From Hippophae tibetana (Eukaryota > Streptophyta > Magnoliopsida > Rosales > Elaeagnaceae), in assembly GCA_037013495.1 (NCBI GenBank), contig CM072805.1, positions 14,542,601 through 14,606,600 on the forward strand: a DNA stretch of 64,000 nucleotides, given 5' to 3'. The first letter of the stretch is position 1, and each line of letters opens with the position of its first letter. Shown in pieces: positions 11,201 to 22,889 of this stretch. The position numbers and the translations under genes are program-made. A model generated the notes under the pieces. That model was not told where the DNA came from, searched no databases, and was given only the letters and a program-made list of their open reading frames with translations.

Positions 11201-12780
11201 GGATGAGTGCTTAAAAGCCCTAAATATAACGTGATTTTGTACACTTTAAATGATAAAATAGATTTATATTTGCATAATTTTATTATCTTTTTAGCAAACA
11301 TATCTTTTTTAAATTATTGATTTTAAGGTGTTTTTAGCCACAAAATGATTCAACTGATCAACACTTGGAAAGTAGTACTTAAAAGCACTCCAATTACAAA
11401 CCAAAGAAAGTGGTGTAAAACAAATGGAATTACTAGTAGTGCAACAATATGTGTGTGTGGTGTAGATTTTGTGTGCCATGGAATGAGGGCTTCAGATCGT
11501 GATTCAAAAACACATACAGATTGGGTCATGTCACGATGCAAAAAATGCCTATTGAGGCACTTAATTCTCTAATATACTGTTTCCTCTCTTTTGCAGCATT
11601 TTCTACCCGATATAAAAACCCTACTTCATTGTAAAAACCATCCCTTCCATCCTTTAACTTCTTAGTTTCTTAGTTTTTGTAATTCTGCAAAGTTCCTATC
11701 CTAATTTTGAGAGTTAAACATAGTTTCATTTTTGTAGTAGTTTTCTTTCAATTTAAAAAATAGTGTTGGTAATTCTGTTTGGAGGTTTTTCAGATGCATA
11801 AACACTAATGAATTTATGTATTTGAAAGGATACATATGAGGTACAATTTAAATGCATTTTTTATTTTCAAATTAATTTTATATGTTGTTTTGAATGCTGT
11901 ATTTAATTCAATGACCATTTATTAAATTAAACATGCCTAGTTGAAAATACTATGCGATATTATTAATGTTGTCATGCTTCTGAAATATTAAATTAGGTTA
12001 ATATTTTTATAAAATTAATTATTATTTTTTATTTAAGAATTATACAAAGTTTATTCCAGAAAATATAATGATGTTAGAATTTTCATAGTAAATTTAAAAT
12101 ATGAAAGTTAGATTTAAGATTTGATTATGTGCATATGAAATAGAGTTGTGCTTTTTATCTTTGATTTATATTAATTGTTTAGTTAGAGTAAAACTCTATT
12201 TTAAAATCTCAATGTTAAATTATAAAAATTTAAATTTAAATCCAACTTTGACACCTTGAATGAAGTATAAATTGTTAAACGTGACTAAAGGCAGTAATTA
12301 AATGGTTTGTTAATCTCATATAAAGGAAGAATGATTTAATTAAAATTAACTAATAGACCCAACTGAAAATGTTAAGTGATTTTAATTAATAATAAATAGT
12401 AGATCTGACCGAAGAAATTATTTTTATATATAAGAAAGAACCAATAAATCTGAATTCATATCATTAATAACCTAATTAATATTGAGCAAGCATAATTAAC
12501 TAACTAATATACTCATAAATTCTCCATTAAGTTTAAATATTTATTTGCCTCATGTTTGTTGAAACTATCTTTAACTTTATATCATTAATTTAGATATTTA
12601 AAAGCCAAAGCTTTTGTAACAGAATATTTAGGTTTGATTTTTCATTTTTAAGAATTTGATAAATTATTTAAAAATCACCTAATTCGTTTTTAGACCTATC
12701 TAGAAAATATACTTATCATTTCTTACAAATTGATTCGTGAACTTGCGAGCTATTTTATAAATACAAAACTCAAGCATTAC
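11201..12780 (+). repeat. Athila-type 5' LTR, last ~35 bp missing
   Basis: Begins GGATGAGTGCTTAAAAG, a one-base variant of the TGATGAGTGC start seen in five other copies. It continues in the same order as the reference LTRs at 25014 and 52733: TATA region, GGAGGTTTTTCAG, CGAAATATTAAA-like, TATACTTATCATTT, TTGCGAG. The terminal block of the other copies (attggcaagatcggcgatg...TCATCA) is deleted, so the LTR runs straight into the primer-binding site. It pairs with the truncated LTR at 15992. Confidence 0.75.
11611..11618 (+). promoter_or_regulatory. TATA box in Athila-type 5' LTR
   Basis: TATAAAAA lies at the same LTR position as TATATAAA at 16463-16470 in the 3' LTR. The same core promoter, on the opposite strand, is repeated four times at 42840-43580. 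Confidence 0.45.
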
Positions 12781-12782
12781 GT

Positions 12783-12801
12783 TTCAGGTATTGTTACCAG
12801 G
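12783..12801 (+). other. Degenerate primer-binding site
   Basis: TTCAGGTATTGTTACCAGGG occupies the place of TTTTTGGCGCCGTTGCCGGG. The latter is the plant Athila/Tat primer-binding site, usually matched to a tRNA-Asp 3' end (established for the family). Several changes are present. Confidence 0.5.
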
Positions 12802-13558
12802 GAGGAATAGGTTTTTTAGATTTTTATTATCATAATCTTGAAAAAAGTTTGTGTTGTAAATATGCATGATTTTTTTTAAAAAAATCTAAAAATCTAGAAA
12901 CTTATTTATCTCTTATATATTAGTTAACTTAAGAGACATTTAAAAAAATTGAAAAAAATAATATTTTATTTATTAGTTGGCTTTGAATAATAATAAAAAT
13001 CTTATTTATTAATTAACTACGATATTATCCAAAAACAAATTAAACTAAATAATAATAATATTTTTAGAATAAAAATAAAAAATATTTTAAATAAAAAAAT
13101 ACAAAATATATATTCTAATTATTAATTAATTAATATATTTTTGAAAAAATTGACTTAACATTTTTTTCTTTTATTTATGTATTTTTATTTATTTTATTAC
13201 TAACTCAACTCTTTTATTTTTTTGTTTACTATTTTGTTTAGTATTTTCTTGTACTAACATATATTTATTAAACACCTTATTAACTTATTGTATTTATGTA
13301 TTTAACTTATAATATTGTATGACAAAATGTTTGTATAATAAATATTTTGTATAATATATATTATATTTTAAATTATTTATTTATTATGTCTTTTTATTTC
13401 TTTTATTATTTTATTTTATCTGTTTACTTTATTTAATTTTTATTTCTTTTTTTATTTGCTTATTTTTTCTATTATTTTTATGGTTGTTTAGTATTTTAAA
13501 TATTTTAGTACTTAGTATTTTGTTTAAAATAAAAAAAATAAAAAAAAATAAAAATTCT
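12802..13558 (+). other. AT-rich Athila leader, no gag
   Basis: Low-complexity A/T sequence between the primer-binding site and protease. No gag homology is visible, so gag is deleted here. Nothing else recognised. Confidence 0.5.
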
Positions 13559-13960
13559 GAAATTACATGTGTAGATTCTAAAAGTTTTAATGTTAATATC
13601 TTAATTGGTGACAAATAGAAGGTACATACTTTGTTAGATCTAGGTGCATGCGTCAATTTCATGTCATATTCTTTATACTTGTAGCTTGTTATGGGTTATC
13701 TAAAACCCACAACCATGTCACTATAATTAGCGAGTAAATCTATAATATACCGAAAGAGTATGGTAAAAGATTTAATGGTATAGTTAGATAATCTTATCAT
13801 ACCTATAAAATTTATAATTATAAATGTACAAGAAACCCTAATTGTTGTTATTATCTATAAAAGGGAGTTTTTCAATAATAGTATTGAGAGAGACTGTATA
13901 TATTTCAAGCACATGCTAACAAAAACACAATGACAAGGGGGACATTAAGTGAATTAAATT
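13559..13960 (+). pseudogene. Athila-type aspartic protease remnant with intact DLGA motif
   Basis: One frame reads HTLLDLGACVNFMSYSLY, the retropepsin active-site block, with Asp-Leu-Gly-Ala intact at 13637-13648. It goes on through MGYLKPTTMSL and a DNLIIPIKFIIINVQE stretch (about 13690-13840). These equal the LGLGELKPT...QLADRS...FPVDFIVLD path of the family. In-frame stops occur (for example TAG at 13616-13618). Pol is gone: the sequence passes into 3' UTR at about 13960. Confidence 0.8.
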
Positions 13961-15991
13961 GTATAAATTATAATCCCTTAAGAAGTGTCTTGCTAAGACA
14001 TTTATTTATATTTATTAGTTATAGTTTTTATGTTTTTTGATTTTTTTATGTTATTTTCCATTTAATATAATTAGTTTTGTTTTGTTTTATTTAACTTTTA
14101 TGTAATATGTTTTTTTAGTTTATTTTATTTTCCTGTTATGTGAACAAGGTTTATTTTATTTGAAATTGTTGAATTTAATAACTATTTGTTGAGATGTGTA
14201 AGAAATACACAATATTCTATCTATGTGGATTAATATGTTTGAGAGGATGGATGTACCTACATTTCTACATCAATATTCGAGCTTGTTCAGTAAATAGGTA
14301 ATTTTTCTCTTGACTATTTATCTTCAATTTATAATTATTACATTGATAGCAATGTAAATTCTAGATTGTGCCGAAAAAAGTTATAATTATATAAATTTTA
14401 GCAAATTTTTAAATTTTTTATTAAACATATGTTTACATTTTTTATTTGCTTTATTTCTTTCATTTGTTTGATTTTATTTTTTTTGTTGGTTTAGGAATTT
14501 TAGGTTTAATTTTAAAATGTTCTTACAAAATTATAATGTCTTCTAATTGATTTAAAGGAAATGATTAAGTTTTTGCACTGTGAAATTAATTTGTCGCACA
14601 TATCATGGAATAATGTAATAATTAGTTAGTTTTTGTCATAATTTGTATTTCATGATAAAATGTTGAAATTACAATAAACTAAATTGGTGTTTGGGAATCA
14701 AATAGTAAAGACTACCTTGTGGGAATATTTTGTGCCTTTATCTTTCCATTATGAGTGATAATATTTTTATGCTTTTTTAAACACTTCTTATCAATTCAAA
14801 TTATTTGATAATCTTTACCGGTTTTTGCATTGAATGCTATGATTTTTACATATCATAAAAGGTCATATATTTATTTTTATTGCTTAAATTGAATGTCTTA
14901 AAAAATTGAAAGTATATGTCTTTCTTCATTTATGCATGACTTATAATATATATATATATATATACACACACACGGGATTACCTAAGCCAATACAAAAGAA
15001 ATCCATAATTAACTACTCACTAAAATCATACAAAATATGCACATATTGTACATGGGTTCACTCTTTAAAAAAGGGAAGAAAAGAAAAAAAAAGAGTAGAA
15101 AAGAGAGAGAGAAATAAATAGTATAAACTAAATAATATGATCCAAAAGCCCTACAAGGTTATGAGAAATGACTAAATATAAAATAAGGATAGGAAATAAA
15201 TTCCCTAGAAGTCATTGCATTTTCTTCATCTCTTAGAGGCATATAACTTGAAATTTTTATTTGATGATTTTTGGTTGATGTAAGAAAATAATATGTGATT
15301 TCTTTATAAATCCTTTCATTTGATTCCTTTCATGAGATCCATGTTATGCACTACTTTGAGCATTTTATTCTTTAAGCATATACAAACCTATTAGTTAATT
15401 TGTTTACATAAATTCTATTTGCATATGCCTTTGAATGAGTGCTTGAACCCATAAGATTAGTGTTATTAAGAGTATGACTTGTGAGGTTTAGAGTTAAAGC
15501 AAATTCAGATTCCAAATACTGAAATTGGGTAAATTAATATTAATGCATTTTCGATGTGGGATATGAATATAATTTTAAACTAATTGTTATAACAAAATAC
15601 GAACATTTAGGATATTATTTTAACTTATGGTTTGAATTTAAATTGTGAACTTAAAATAGTTTAGAAGCATGAGAAGTTTTGTATTTTTATTCTTACTTTT
15701 TATTTTTTTATTTTTTTATTTTTTTATTTTTAATTTTAGTTTTGTTATTTTCTATTTTCTATTTAAAATTTACATTTAATTAGTTTTATGTTTATGGGTA
15801 TCATCTCTAAACGCCCTCACGAGATTTAAACTCGTCTTCTATGGCAACCTAGGGCTTTAAAGGCTTATTGCATATGTTGAATGAAATTGTGTTAATCTAA
15901 AATATTAATTTAGGTAGTTGAAATTTATTTAGTTTGTATTTTAGTTTTTCCCTTTCTTTGCTAGAGACTAGCAGGAAGTTGGTTGGAGTTA
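13961..15991 (+). other. Athila-type 3' UTR
   Basis: Non-coding and about 2 kb long. It begins near AAGTGTCTTGCTAAGACATT (compare ACGTCTTACTAAGACGTTAA at 51698-51717) and stays colinear with 51700-52732. Shared words include GTACATGGGTTCACTC, GATTCCCTAAAAAGTCATTGC-like, and CACGAGATTTAAACTCGT. The last bases, GACTAGCAGGAAGTTGGTTG, form the polypurine-rich lead-in to the LTR. It also contains a TA/CA microsatellite (14944-14974). Confidence 0.7.
14944..14974. repeat. (TA)n(CA)n microsatellite
   Basis: About ten TA units run into five CA units. It lies inside the Athila 3' UTR. Confidence 0.8.
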
Positions 15992-16504
15992 TGATGGGTG
16001 CTTAAAAGCACTAAATATGACATGATTTTATGCATTTTAAATGTTAAAATAGATTTATATTTGCATAATTTTATCATCTCTTTAGTAAATCTATCTTTTC
16101 AAAATTACGTGTAAGTTTTTGTCATTTTTCAAGTACTATTAGCCTTAAAATGATTCAACTGAACAACACCTGAAAAAATAGTACCTTAAATCATCCATTG
16201 TAGCCATGAAGCATAAAAGACTAACATATGTAATACTTACATATGTTCCAAACCAATGAAAGGGGTCTAAAACAAAAGGAATTATTAGAAGGATAGCAAC
16301 ACGGGTGCAATAGGGAATATTTTGTGTGCCGTGGAACGAGGGCTTCAAATCATTATTCAAAAATGCATACGGATTGGCTCATGTCATGGTGCAAAGAAAT
16401 GCATGCCACGACACTTGATCCTTGGATCCACTTTTCCTTCTCTTTTGTAGCATTTTCTACCCTATATAAACCTCCAACTGCATTGAAACAATCATCCATC
16501 ATAC
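15992..16504 (+). repeat. Athila-type 3' LTR, truncated after U3
   Basis: TGATGGGTGCTTAAAAGCAC follows the polypurine region, and the next 500 bp match 11201-11650. It has a TATA box at 16463-16470 and breaks off at about 16504. Only the first third of the LTR survives. Confidence 0.7.
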
Positions 16505-17225
16505 TTATGGGTGATATTGGGAAGTCAACCATTTTAAGATCCTCTACCTAGTCCTCAAAAATACAACAATCCACTAATGTTGATACCAGTGGAGGAGCCA
16601 TCACTGATATTGGAACCAATGGCACACCAATTTATGATATTTTTGGAGATAATTAAATGGAAAACATACCTCTTTTCAAACCTTTTCATCATGACTTATT
16701 TAATGATGAAATGCAAATGAGAATAGAAGCACTATCAACTCAAATTGAAGGCATCTAACAAAAAGTGATTGAGCACTAAGTGAAAATTTATAAAGGGATA
16801 CAGTTACTTAAGGGGGAGAGTTTTTAATTGAAAATTTTCTTTGGGAGAGATTACACATAGGGGAACATTTGGAGTGTTCAAGTCTTTTCAATTCATCATA
16901 TAGGGGGATTAATAATTAAATGTTCTATAAGTTATTACTCACTACTTATGTTTTTTCTGTTATTATATACATTGAATTAATAAATAATGAGTTTTTTTAG
17001 GACAACTTAAGTGCCTATTTGTGTTTTTGTTTTTTAGTGTATATATGAACTATGAAGATTTAAACGAATATGGTTCACCAAATCATATGATAGTTCCATT
17101 AAGTAAAGTTTATTTTTTCTATAAGTGGTATGTAATGAGATAGGTTTTTTCACCTGAATATGCCAAAAGGGAAAATTCTAAAGTTTATTTTTTCTATAAG
17201 CGAGATGTAGCCCTTGATCTAAAGT
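16505..17225 (+). other. SIRE-like 3' region scrap
   Basis: Contains a short Ser/Thr-rich reading frame with stops (GDIGKSTILRSST at the start, MQMRIEALSTQIEGI near 16720). This could be the C-terminal tail of a SIRE env-like ORF. After it comes AT-rich sequence with repeated G runs (TTAAGGGGGAGAG at about 16808, TATAGGGGGATT at about 16900) and GCCAAAAGGGAAAATT at about 17163. These mirror the multiple polypurine tracts of the SIRE copy at 33690-34089. The env assignment is tentative. Confidence 0.45.
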
Positions 17226-18190
17226 TGATCTGACAGTCTAGATCACACCTGAGAAATATTTAGGCTCCTAATCACTCCATATCCCTAAGTGGCATCCATT
17301 AGCATAATTTTGGTCAATATTTGGAGCTAAAAAGAGAGGAAAATATAGAAACATTCAAGAGATGACACAATTTTGATGGAGATTTAAAAAGAGATTAATA
17401 CTACAATTCAAGAGATTGATTATATTTCCTCTTCTACTCTTTCTTTATCAAATTTTATGTCTTTCTTTATGAAAAATATGAGCTTTATAAATACAATTAT
17501 GTGTAATTAATTTATTAATCTAGGGATCTTATGAGCCAAATTTTCACCATGTGATGATTTAATATTTTACCTGAATTATAATTATAATTTAATTATATTA
17601 TTTAATTTGATTTGTATGCTATTAATTGTTTGACCAACAATTTATCTGTAGAGGCAATTAAATAGATTTGAGAGAAGTATTTGAATTTTTTTCTTGATTA
17701 AATAACATGCATAGTTTCTAGGAAAATATGTATGATTCTTATGTATGTGATCCATAATTGATGAACTTAATGAGTAGTATGCAATTTAATTGGCATGAGA
17801 GTGATTACATTAATTACTATATGGTGTGTAGTTTACTTGAGAGAGGAATACATGATATGTTATATTCAATTGATTATTATATTAATTGATAATTATTTTG
17901 GGGGCATTTTAGTGATTTGTATGTTTAGAAAATTTGGGAATTAAGTATTCCTAGATATGTTTTCATATATATTTTTAGTTATCAAATTTGATTTAATTTA
18001 TTATATTTATTTCCATTTAGTTATTTTAATTTTGCTTTCTTAAAATATAAAAACACAAAAAAAATTGATTTTTATTTTTTAAGTTTTAAAAATTAGTTTC
18101 TAATAAAATAATCTTTGTGAGAATTGTCTTTTCTTATCATTATATTACTTGTTGTGATACACATACTTTCATATTAATTGCACACACTTC
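17226..18190 (+). repeat. R1 LTR-like repeat, copy 2
   Basis: Colinear with 4890-5860 (TAGCCCTTGATCTAAAGTTG against AGCCCTTGATCTGAAGTTGG at the left; GATACACATACTTTCATATT at the right). The U3-like left part is missing. It abuts SIRE sequence on both sides. Confidence 0.65.
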
Positions 18191-18394
18191 GTGTGTGGTG
18201 ATCACATGCTAAATCCTCAACCACAATTTCATCAAGTTTTGTAACTTAAGCTCTCTCCAAATTTGTTTTTCAAATTCATATTTTGTTAGGCTTCTTTCTT
18301 TAGTTAATCTATGAAATATCTTATGGTTGTGATTGATTGATTAACAAGCCTACATTGTTTGTGATCATGTGCTTAATCATCTATTCTAGGGTTT
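18191..18394 (+). repeat. SIRE-like LTR, left piece of a split copy
   Basis: Contains TTAGGCTTCTTTCTTTAGTT and GATTGATTAACAAGCCTAC, matching the plus LTR at about 34760-34830. It stops exactly where the TGATGA of the nested element begins and resumes at 22391. Confidence 0.65.
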
Positions 18395-19921
18395 TGATGA
18401 GACAAGATTGACTCGGGCTAATAATACTAATCTTGCATATACTTTGGTTTTATATTTGTAAAACTCTTGCAAGTCCACAAATCATTTTATAGAAAATGAC
18501 AAGTATACTCCCAAATTTGGTTTAAGGAATGAATATATGTGGTTTTTAATTTATTATTCAAACTCTTAAAAATGAAATTAAATCCTTAACATTCTGTCAC
18601 GATATTTTGATTTGTGTTTCCAAATATAATAACATTAAAAAATAAACATAGATATGGATTCAATATACAATTACACAAGTTTTTATCATTCATAACAGTG
18701 GAGTACTTATGGATATAATAATTAAGTTAATTATGCATGATCATATTATTTAGATTATTAATTATATAAATTGATATTTATTGATTTTTTTCTTTTTGGT
18801 ATGAAAGTGTCCTAAATTATTTTATTTAATATTAATTAACTAATATCTTTAGGTGTGGCCTATTAATTAATTAAGTATTAATTTTTAGCTATATTTCTAT
18901 GAAAATTGCAAACCATCTAATCAGAGCTTTAGTTGGAGTCAATTAATTAGAATTTATTCAAGGTGTCCAACTTAAACCTACGAATTAACTTTCAAATTTT
19001 AAAACCATCATTGAAAATATGTTGTCAACGCATTTTCAAATAATAGTTCTTATAATTGTTTTTGAATTAGAACTTCACTCTAACTATCGGGCGATTGTAA
19101 CAACAAATAAAAGAACACTACTCTAAATCAGATTGGATAATTAAACCCTAAAATTTAATTTTCAGATTTAAGTTTCTAATAAAAAATAATACATTTCTGT
19201 CTAACAACCTTAATAAAAAATCTTGAATAAAAACAAAATCAATTTATTTTGTAGAAATTATTTACCTTTTTAATATTTTGCAAGCATAACAACGTTATTA
19301 TTATATCATATTTATAAATAGTGACTCATGTTAAATTTAAACATAGAAAAATAATATAAATAATTCATTTAAAATTATACCTCAAAAGAATCCTACAGAA
19401 CTTTGATGCTAATTTCGTTTTTGGAAAACCTCCAAACAAATTTGTATTTTTCTTTATTGAATCAAAAACTAGAAATCTATAAAATCATAACTAGTTTTTC
19501 TCAAAATTAAAGAGGACTTTAAAAATAAAAATAACTTAAAAAAAGAAAGCTTTATAGAGAAGAAAGATAGGTAGAGAGAAGTTTGTGCATCGAACTCGGT
19601 ATGGGTGTGTGTTGGCTACATATGGGGCACGTGTGAGACTTAGCATTTTTGACATTTTCGACCGTTTTGACCCATTTTTTCAAATTTGTTTTGAAATTTC
19701 CTCATTTTTTCTCAACCTATTTGTGATGTATTTCCTCTAGTATTTTTCTTCGATTTTTTAAGTTATTTTTGAATGAAAATACCTGAAAAGCAATAAATTA
19801 CCTGTGATTCTGAAAAGAAAAATTTATAAAAAATACGATAAAATCATATAAATATAAATCAATTTGATCAATTAAAGTACATTAAATCATGGTAATTTTA
19901 GTGATTTTTAAGCACTTATTA
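18395..19921 (-). repeat. 3' LTR of the deleted Athila element
   Basis: Its reverse complement starts TAATAAGTGCTTAAAAATCA, a variant of TGATGAGTGC, and ends TCATCA. It is 1527 bp. The partner at 20651-22390 is longer by about 210 bp, so one or both carry indels. Confidence 0.75.
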
Positions 19922-20650
19922 TAACCCCTAACTAGCTTCTTGCTAGTCCCTTGGCAAGAGATATAGTAAAAACTAAAATAAAAACTAAGAATTAAATTAT
20001 CCTAAATCACTTACGTGGATTAATACGGTTGCATTTAGCTTATGCAATGAGCCGTTAAATCCCTAGGTTGCCCTAGTGGATGAGTTTATGTCTCGTGAGA
20101 GTTTTCAATAATGATAGCCACAAACATTAACAAAAAATGAAAACAATATAAAACAAATAAGATAAGAACTTAATTAAAATTTAAAGTACAATAAAAGAAT
20201 AAAATCAAATGCAAAAATAGCTCATTCTTATAATCTCTTTTAAATTTCATAATTTAAATCTTTAGCCTAAATTATTTCAACTTCCTAAACATTCATGATT
20301 TATTATAATAACTAGTTGAAAATAATTTTCATATTTCATTTAAAACGTTTATCAATTTAATTTCACCCAAAATTAGTGTCAAGAATCCGAATTTGTTTTG
20401 ACTCTATTCCTTACAAGTCATTACTCTCAAAAACACTAAATCATATGGGTTCAAACACTCATAATAATTTATATGCAAAAGAGTTGATGTATAGAAATGA
20501 ACTAATATGTTTGCATATATATAATGAAAAAAAAGCTCAACGTGTTATTTTAATGTTGATCTCATGAAAGGAATCAAATGTAAGGATTAAAAAAATATTA
20601 TACATTACTTTCATGCATCAATCAAATCCCCAGGAATGGTACCAAAAACT
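19922..20650 (-). other. Residual interior: 3' UTR, PPT and PBS
   Basis: Read on the minus strand. ACCATTCCTGGGG-type PBS next to the right LTR (about 20627-20648; full form TTTTTGGTACCATTCC) is followed by 3' UTR matching 15310-15850. Then GACTAGCAAGAAGCTAGTTA and GGGGTTAT form the polypurine lead-in to the left LTR. No coding sequence. Confidence 0.65.
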
Positions 20651-22390
20651 TGATGAGACAAGACCGGCATCGGGTTAGCATACCAATCTTATAGATACTT
20701 TGGTTTTCTATTTGTAAAACTCTCTCAAGTGCACGAATTTTTTTTATAGAAAATAACAAGTATACTCCCAAAGTTGATCTAAGGAAGGAATATATGTGGT
20801 TTTTAATGTATTATTTAAAATCTCAAAAACAAAATTAAATCCTAAACATCCTATCACAATATTTTGATTTGTGTTTCCTAATATAAAAAAATAAAAAAAT
20901 AAACGTAAATATGGATTCAATAAAAAATAATAAAAGTTTTTATCAGTCATAATAGTGAAGTATTTATGGATATAATAATTAAGTTAATTATGCTTACTCA
21001 TATTATTTAGGTTATTAAAGATATAAATTGATATTTATTGATTTTTTTATTTTTGTTATGAAAGTGTCCTAAATTTTTTTGTTTAATATTAATTAACTAA
21101 TATCTTTAGGTGGAGCCTATTAATTAATTATGCATTAAATTTCAGCTTTATTTTCTAAGAAAATTGCAAACCATCTAATCACACCTTTAGGCATAGTTTG
21201 TTAATTACATTTTATTCAAGGTGTTCAAATTAAATCTAAGACTTTAATTATTCGAGTACGAACATTCAAGTTTTAAAACCATCATTGAAAATATTTTGTT
21301 AATGCATTTTCAAATAATATTTTTTATAATTATTTTTGAAATAGAGCTTAACTCTAACTATTGCGCGATTGTACTAACAAATAAAAGAGAACTAACCTAC
21401 ATCAGACCGGATAATTGAACCTTAAAATCTAATTTTTAGATTTAAGGTATAATGAAAAATAATATATTTCTCTCTAACATCCTTAATATATATAAAATCT
21501 TGAATAAAAAAATCAATTTATTGTATAGAAATGTTTTACCTATTTAATATTTCGCAAGAATAACAACATTATTATTATATCATATTTATAAATAGCCAAC
21601 CATGTTAAATTTAATCATAGAAAAATTAAATAACATATAAGAATATAACATAAAAATAATTGTAAATAATTTATTTAAAATTATACCTCAGAATAATACT
21701 TACAAAACTTTGATACTAATTCTATTTTTGTAAAACCTCTAAACAGATTTTCATTTTCGTTTATTGAATCAAAAACTAGAAATCTATAAAATCATAACTA
21801 GTTCTTCTCAAAACACAAAAAAAAACTAAAAAAAGAAAGCTTTCTAGAGAGAAAGCTAGAGAGAGAAAGCTAGAGAGAGAAATAGAGAGATGTTTGTGAT
21901 TTGAGGAATTTTTAGGGATGATTTTTGCAATGGGAGAGATTGTCCTTTAAAAGGTGAGGAAAAGGATAAAAAAGTGAAAACAAGTATCTCAAAAATTGAT
22001 CTTGGATGCGTTTCGATAGGCTAGCATGACATGCATGCGGGCCACACAGGATAGGCATGTGTGGGACTCGGCATGACATGCGCATGCTAGGCATGTGTTG
22101 GGTGCGCACAAGACTCGACATTTTTGACATTGTTTATCGTTTTGACCAATTTTTCTATTTTTTACTTTTCCTCATTTTTCACAACATATTTATGAAGTAT
22201 TGCCTTCAATATTTTTCTTCAAGATTTAAGTTATTTTTGAAAAAAATGTATGAAAAATAATAAAAATATCTGTGATTTTGAAAAGATAAAAAATATAAAA
22301 AAAATGATAAAATCATACAAATATAAATCTATTTAATCAATTAAAGTTCATTAAATCATGGTAATTCTAGTGCTTTCTAAGAACTCATCA
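20651..22390 (-). repeat. 5' LTR of the deleted Athila element
   Basis: A 1740-bp LTR, TGATGA...TCATCA, colinear with 18395-19921 (shared AGTATACTCCCAAA, AACCATCTAATCA, GAAAGC near 21840). The run of GAGAGAAAGCTAGAGAG at 21850-21880 is a short purine expansion. Confidence 0.75.
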
Positions 22391-22800
22391 TGTTTTCTAG
22401 TGATTTTGTTTTTATCTACTTGTTTATTAAATCATCTAGTTAGGATTTTTCATTTTTTAATGTGCTCTATGACACATCATTGTGCTAAATTTTTAAGTGC
22501 TAGTTGAACGGATTTAATAACTTGTGTGACTTGAGTTTATGGAAACTTTAGTATGGATTTAAATACTTTTCTTGTAGAGAATGTGAAATAAAGAAGAAGC
22601 TAGTGAGTACATTACTTAGGGAGATTATCTTGGTGTGTAGTTTAAGTCCTGGCCTTGTAATTGAATTATTTTTATAGTGGATAATTAGATGATTTGGTAG
22701 ACTAGTGGTTTTCCTCTTGAGTCATTATTGTGGCGTAGGTTGTTTCCACCTAAAATGTCTTGTATTGATCCTTATTTGTTTTTACACTATTTTATTTACA
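22391..22800 (+). repeat. SIRE-like LTR, right piece of a split copy
   Basis: Continues the LTR interrupted at 18394: AATCATCTAGTTAGGATTTT, ACTTGTGTGACTTGAGTTTA, GTAGGTTGTTTCCACCTAAA. It matches 34900-35210. The right limit is approximate. Confidence 0.65.
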
Positions 22801-22889
22801 CATGATGGCATGTCTGGTTACTTAAAAAACTATTAAGATCGAAAGTTGATTGTTATTGTATTGGTACTCCTCCTAAGATGTTGTGTAAT

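Larger units (their letters stand above)
18395..22390 (-). mobile_element. Two-LTR Athila element with most of the interior deleted, minus strand
   Basis: A 3996-bp unit bounded by TGATGA (18395) and TCATCA (22390), with two LTRs in the same minus orientation and only about 730 bp between them. The flanks are GGTTT (18390-18394) and TGTTT (22391-22395), a 5-bp target duplication with one mismatch. They join two pieces of one SIRE LTR. The interior keeps the PBS and 3' UTR but no gag or pol. It is either a deletion derivative or a non-autonomous form moved by Athila proteins in trans. Confidence 0.75.

Noticed and set aside
13429-13662. 77-codon minus-strand frame
   Set aside because: It is the shadow of the plus-strand Athila protease and the AT-rich run before it.
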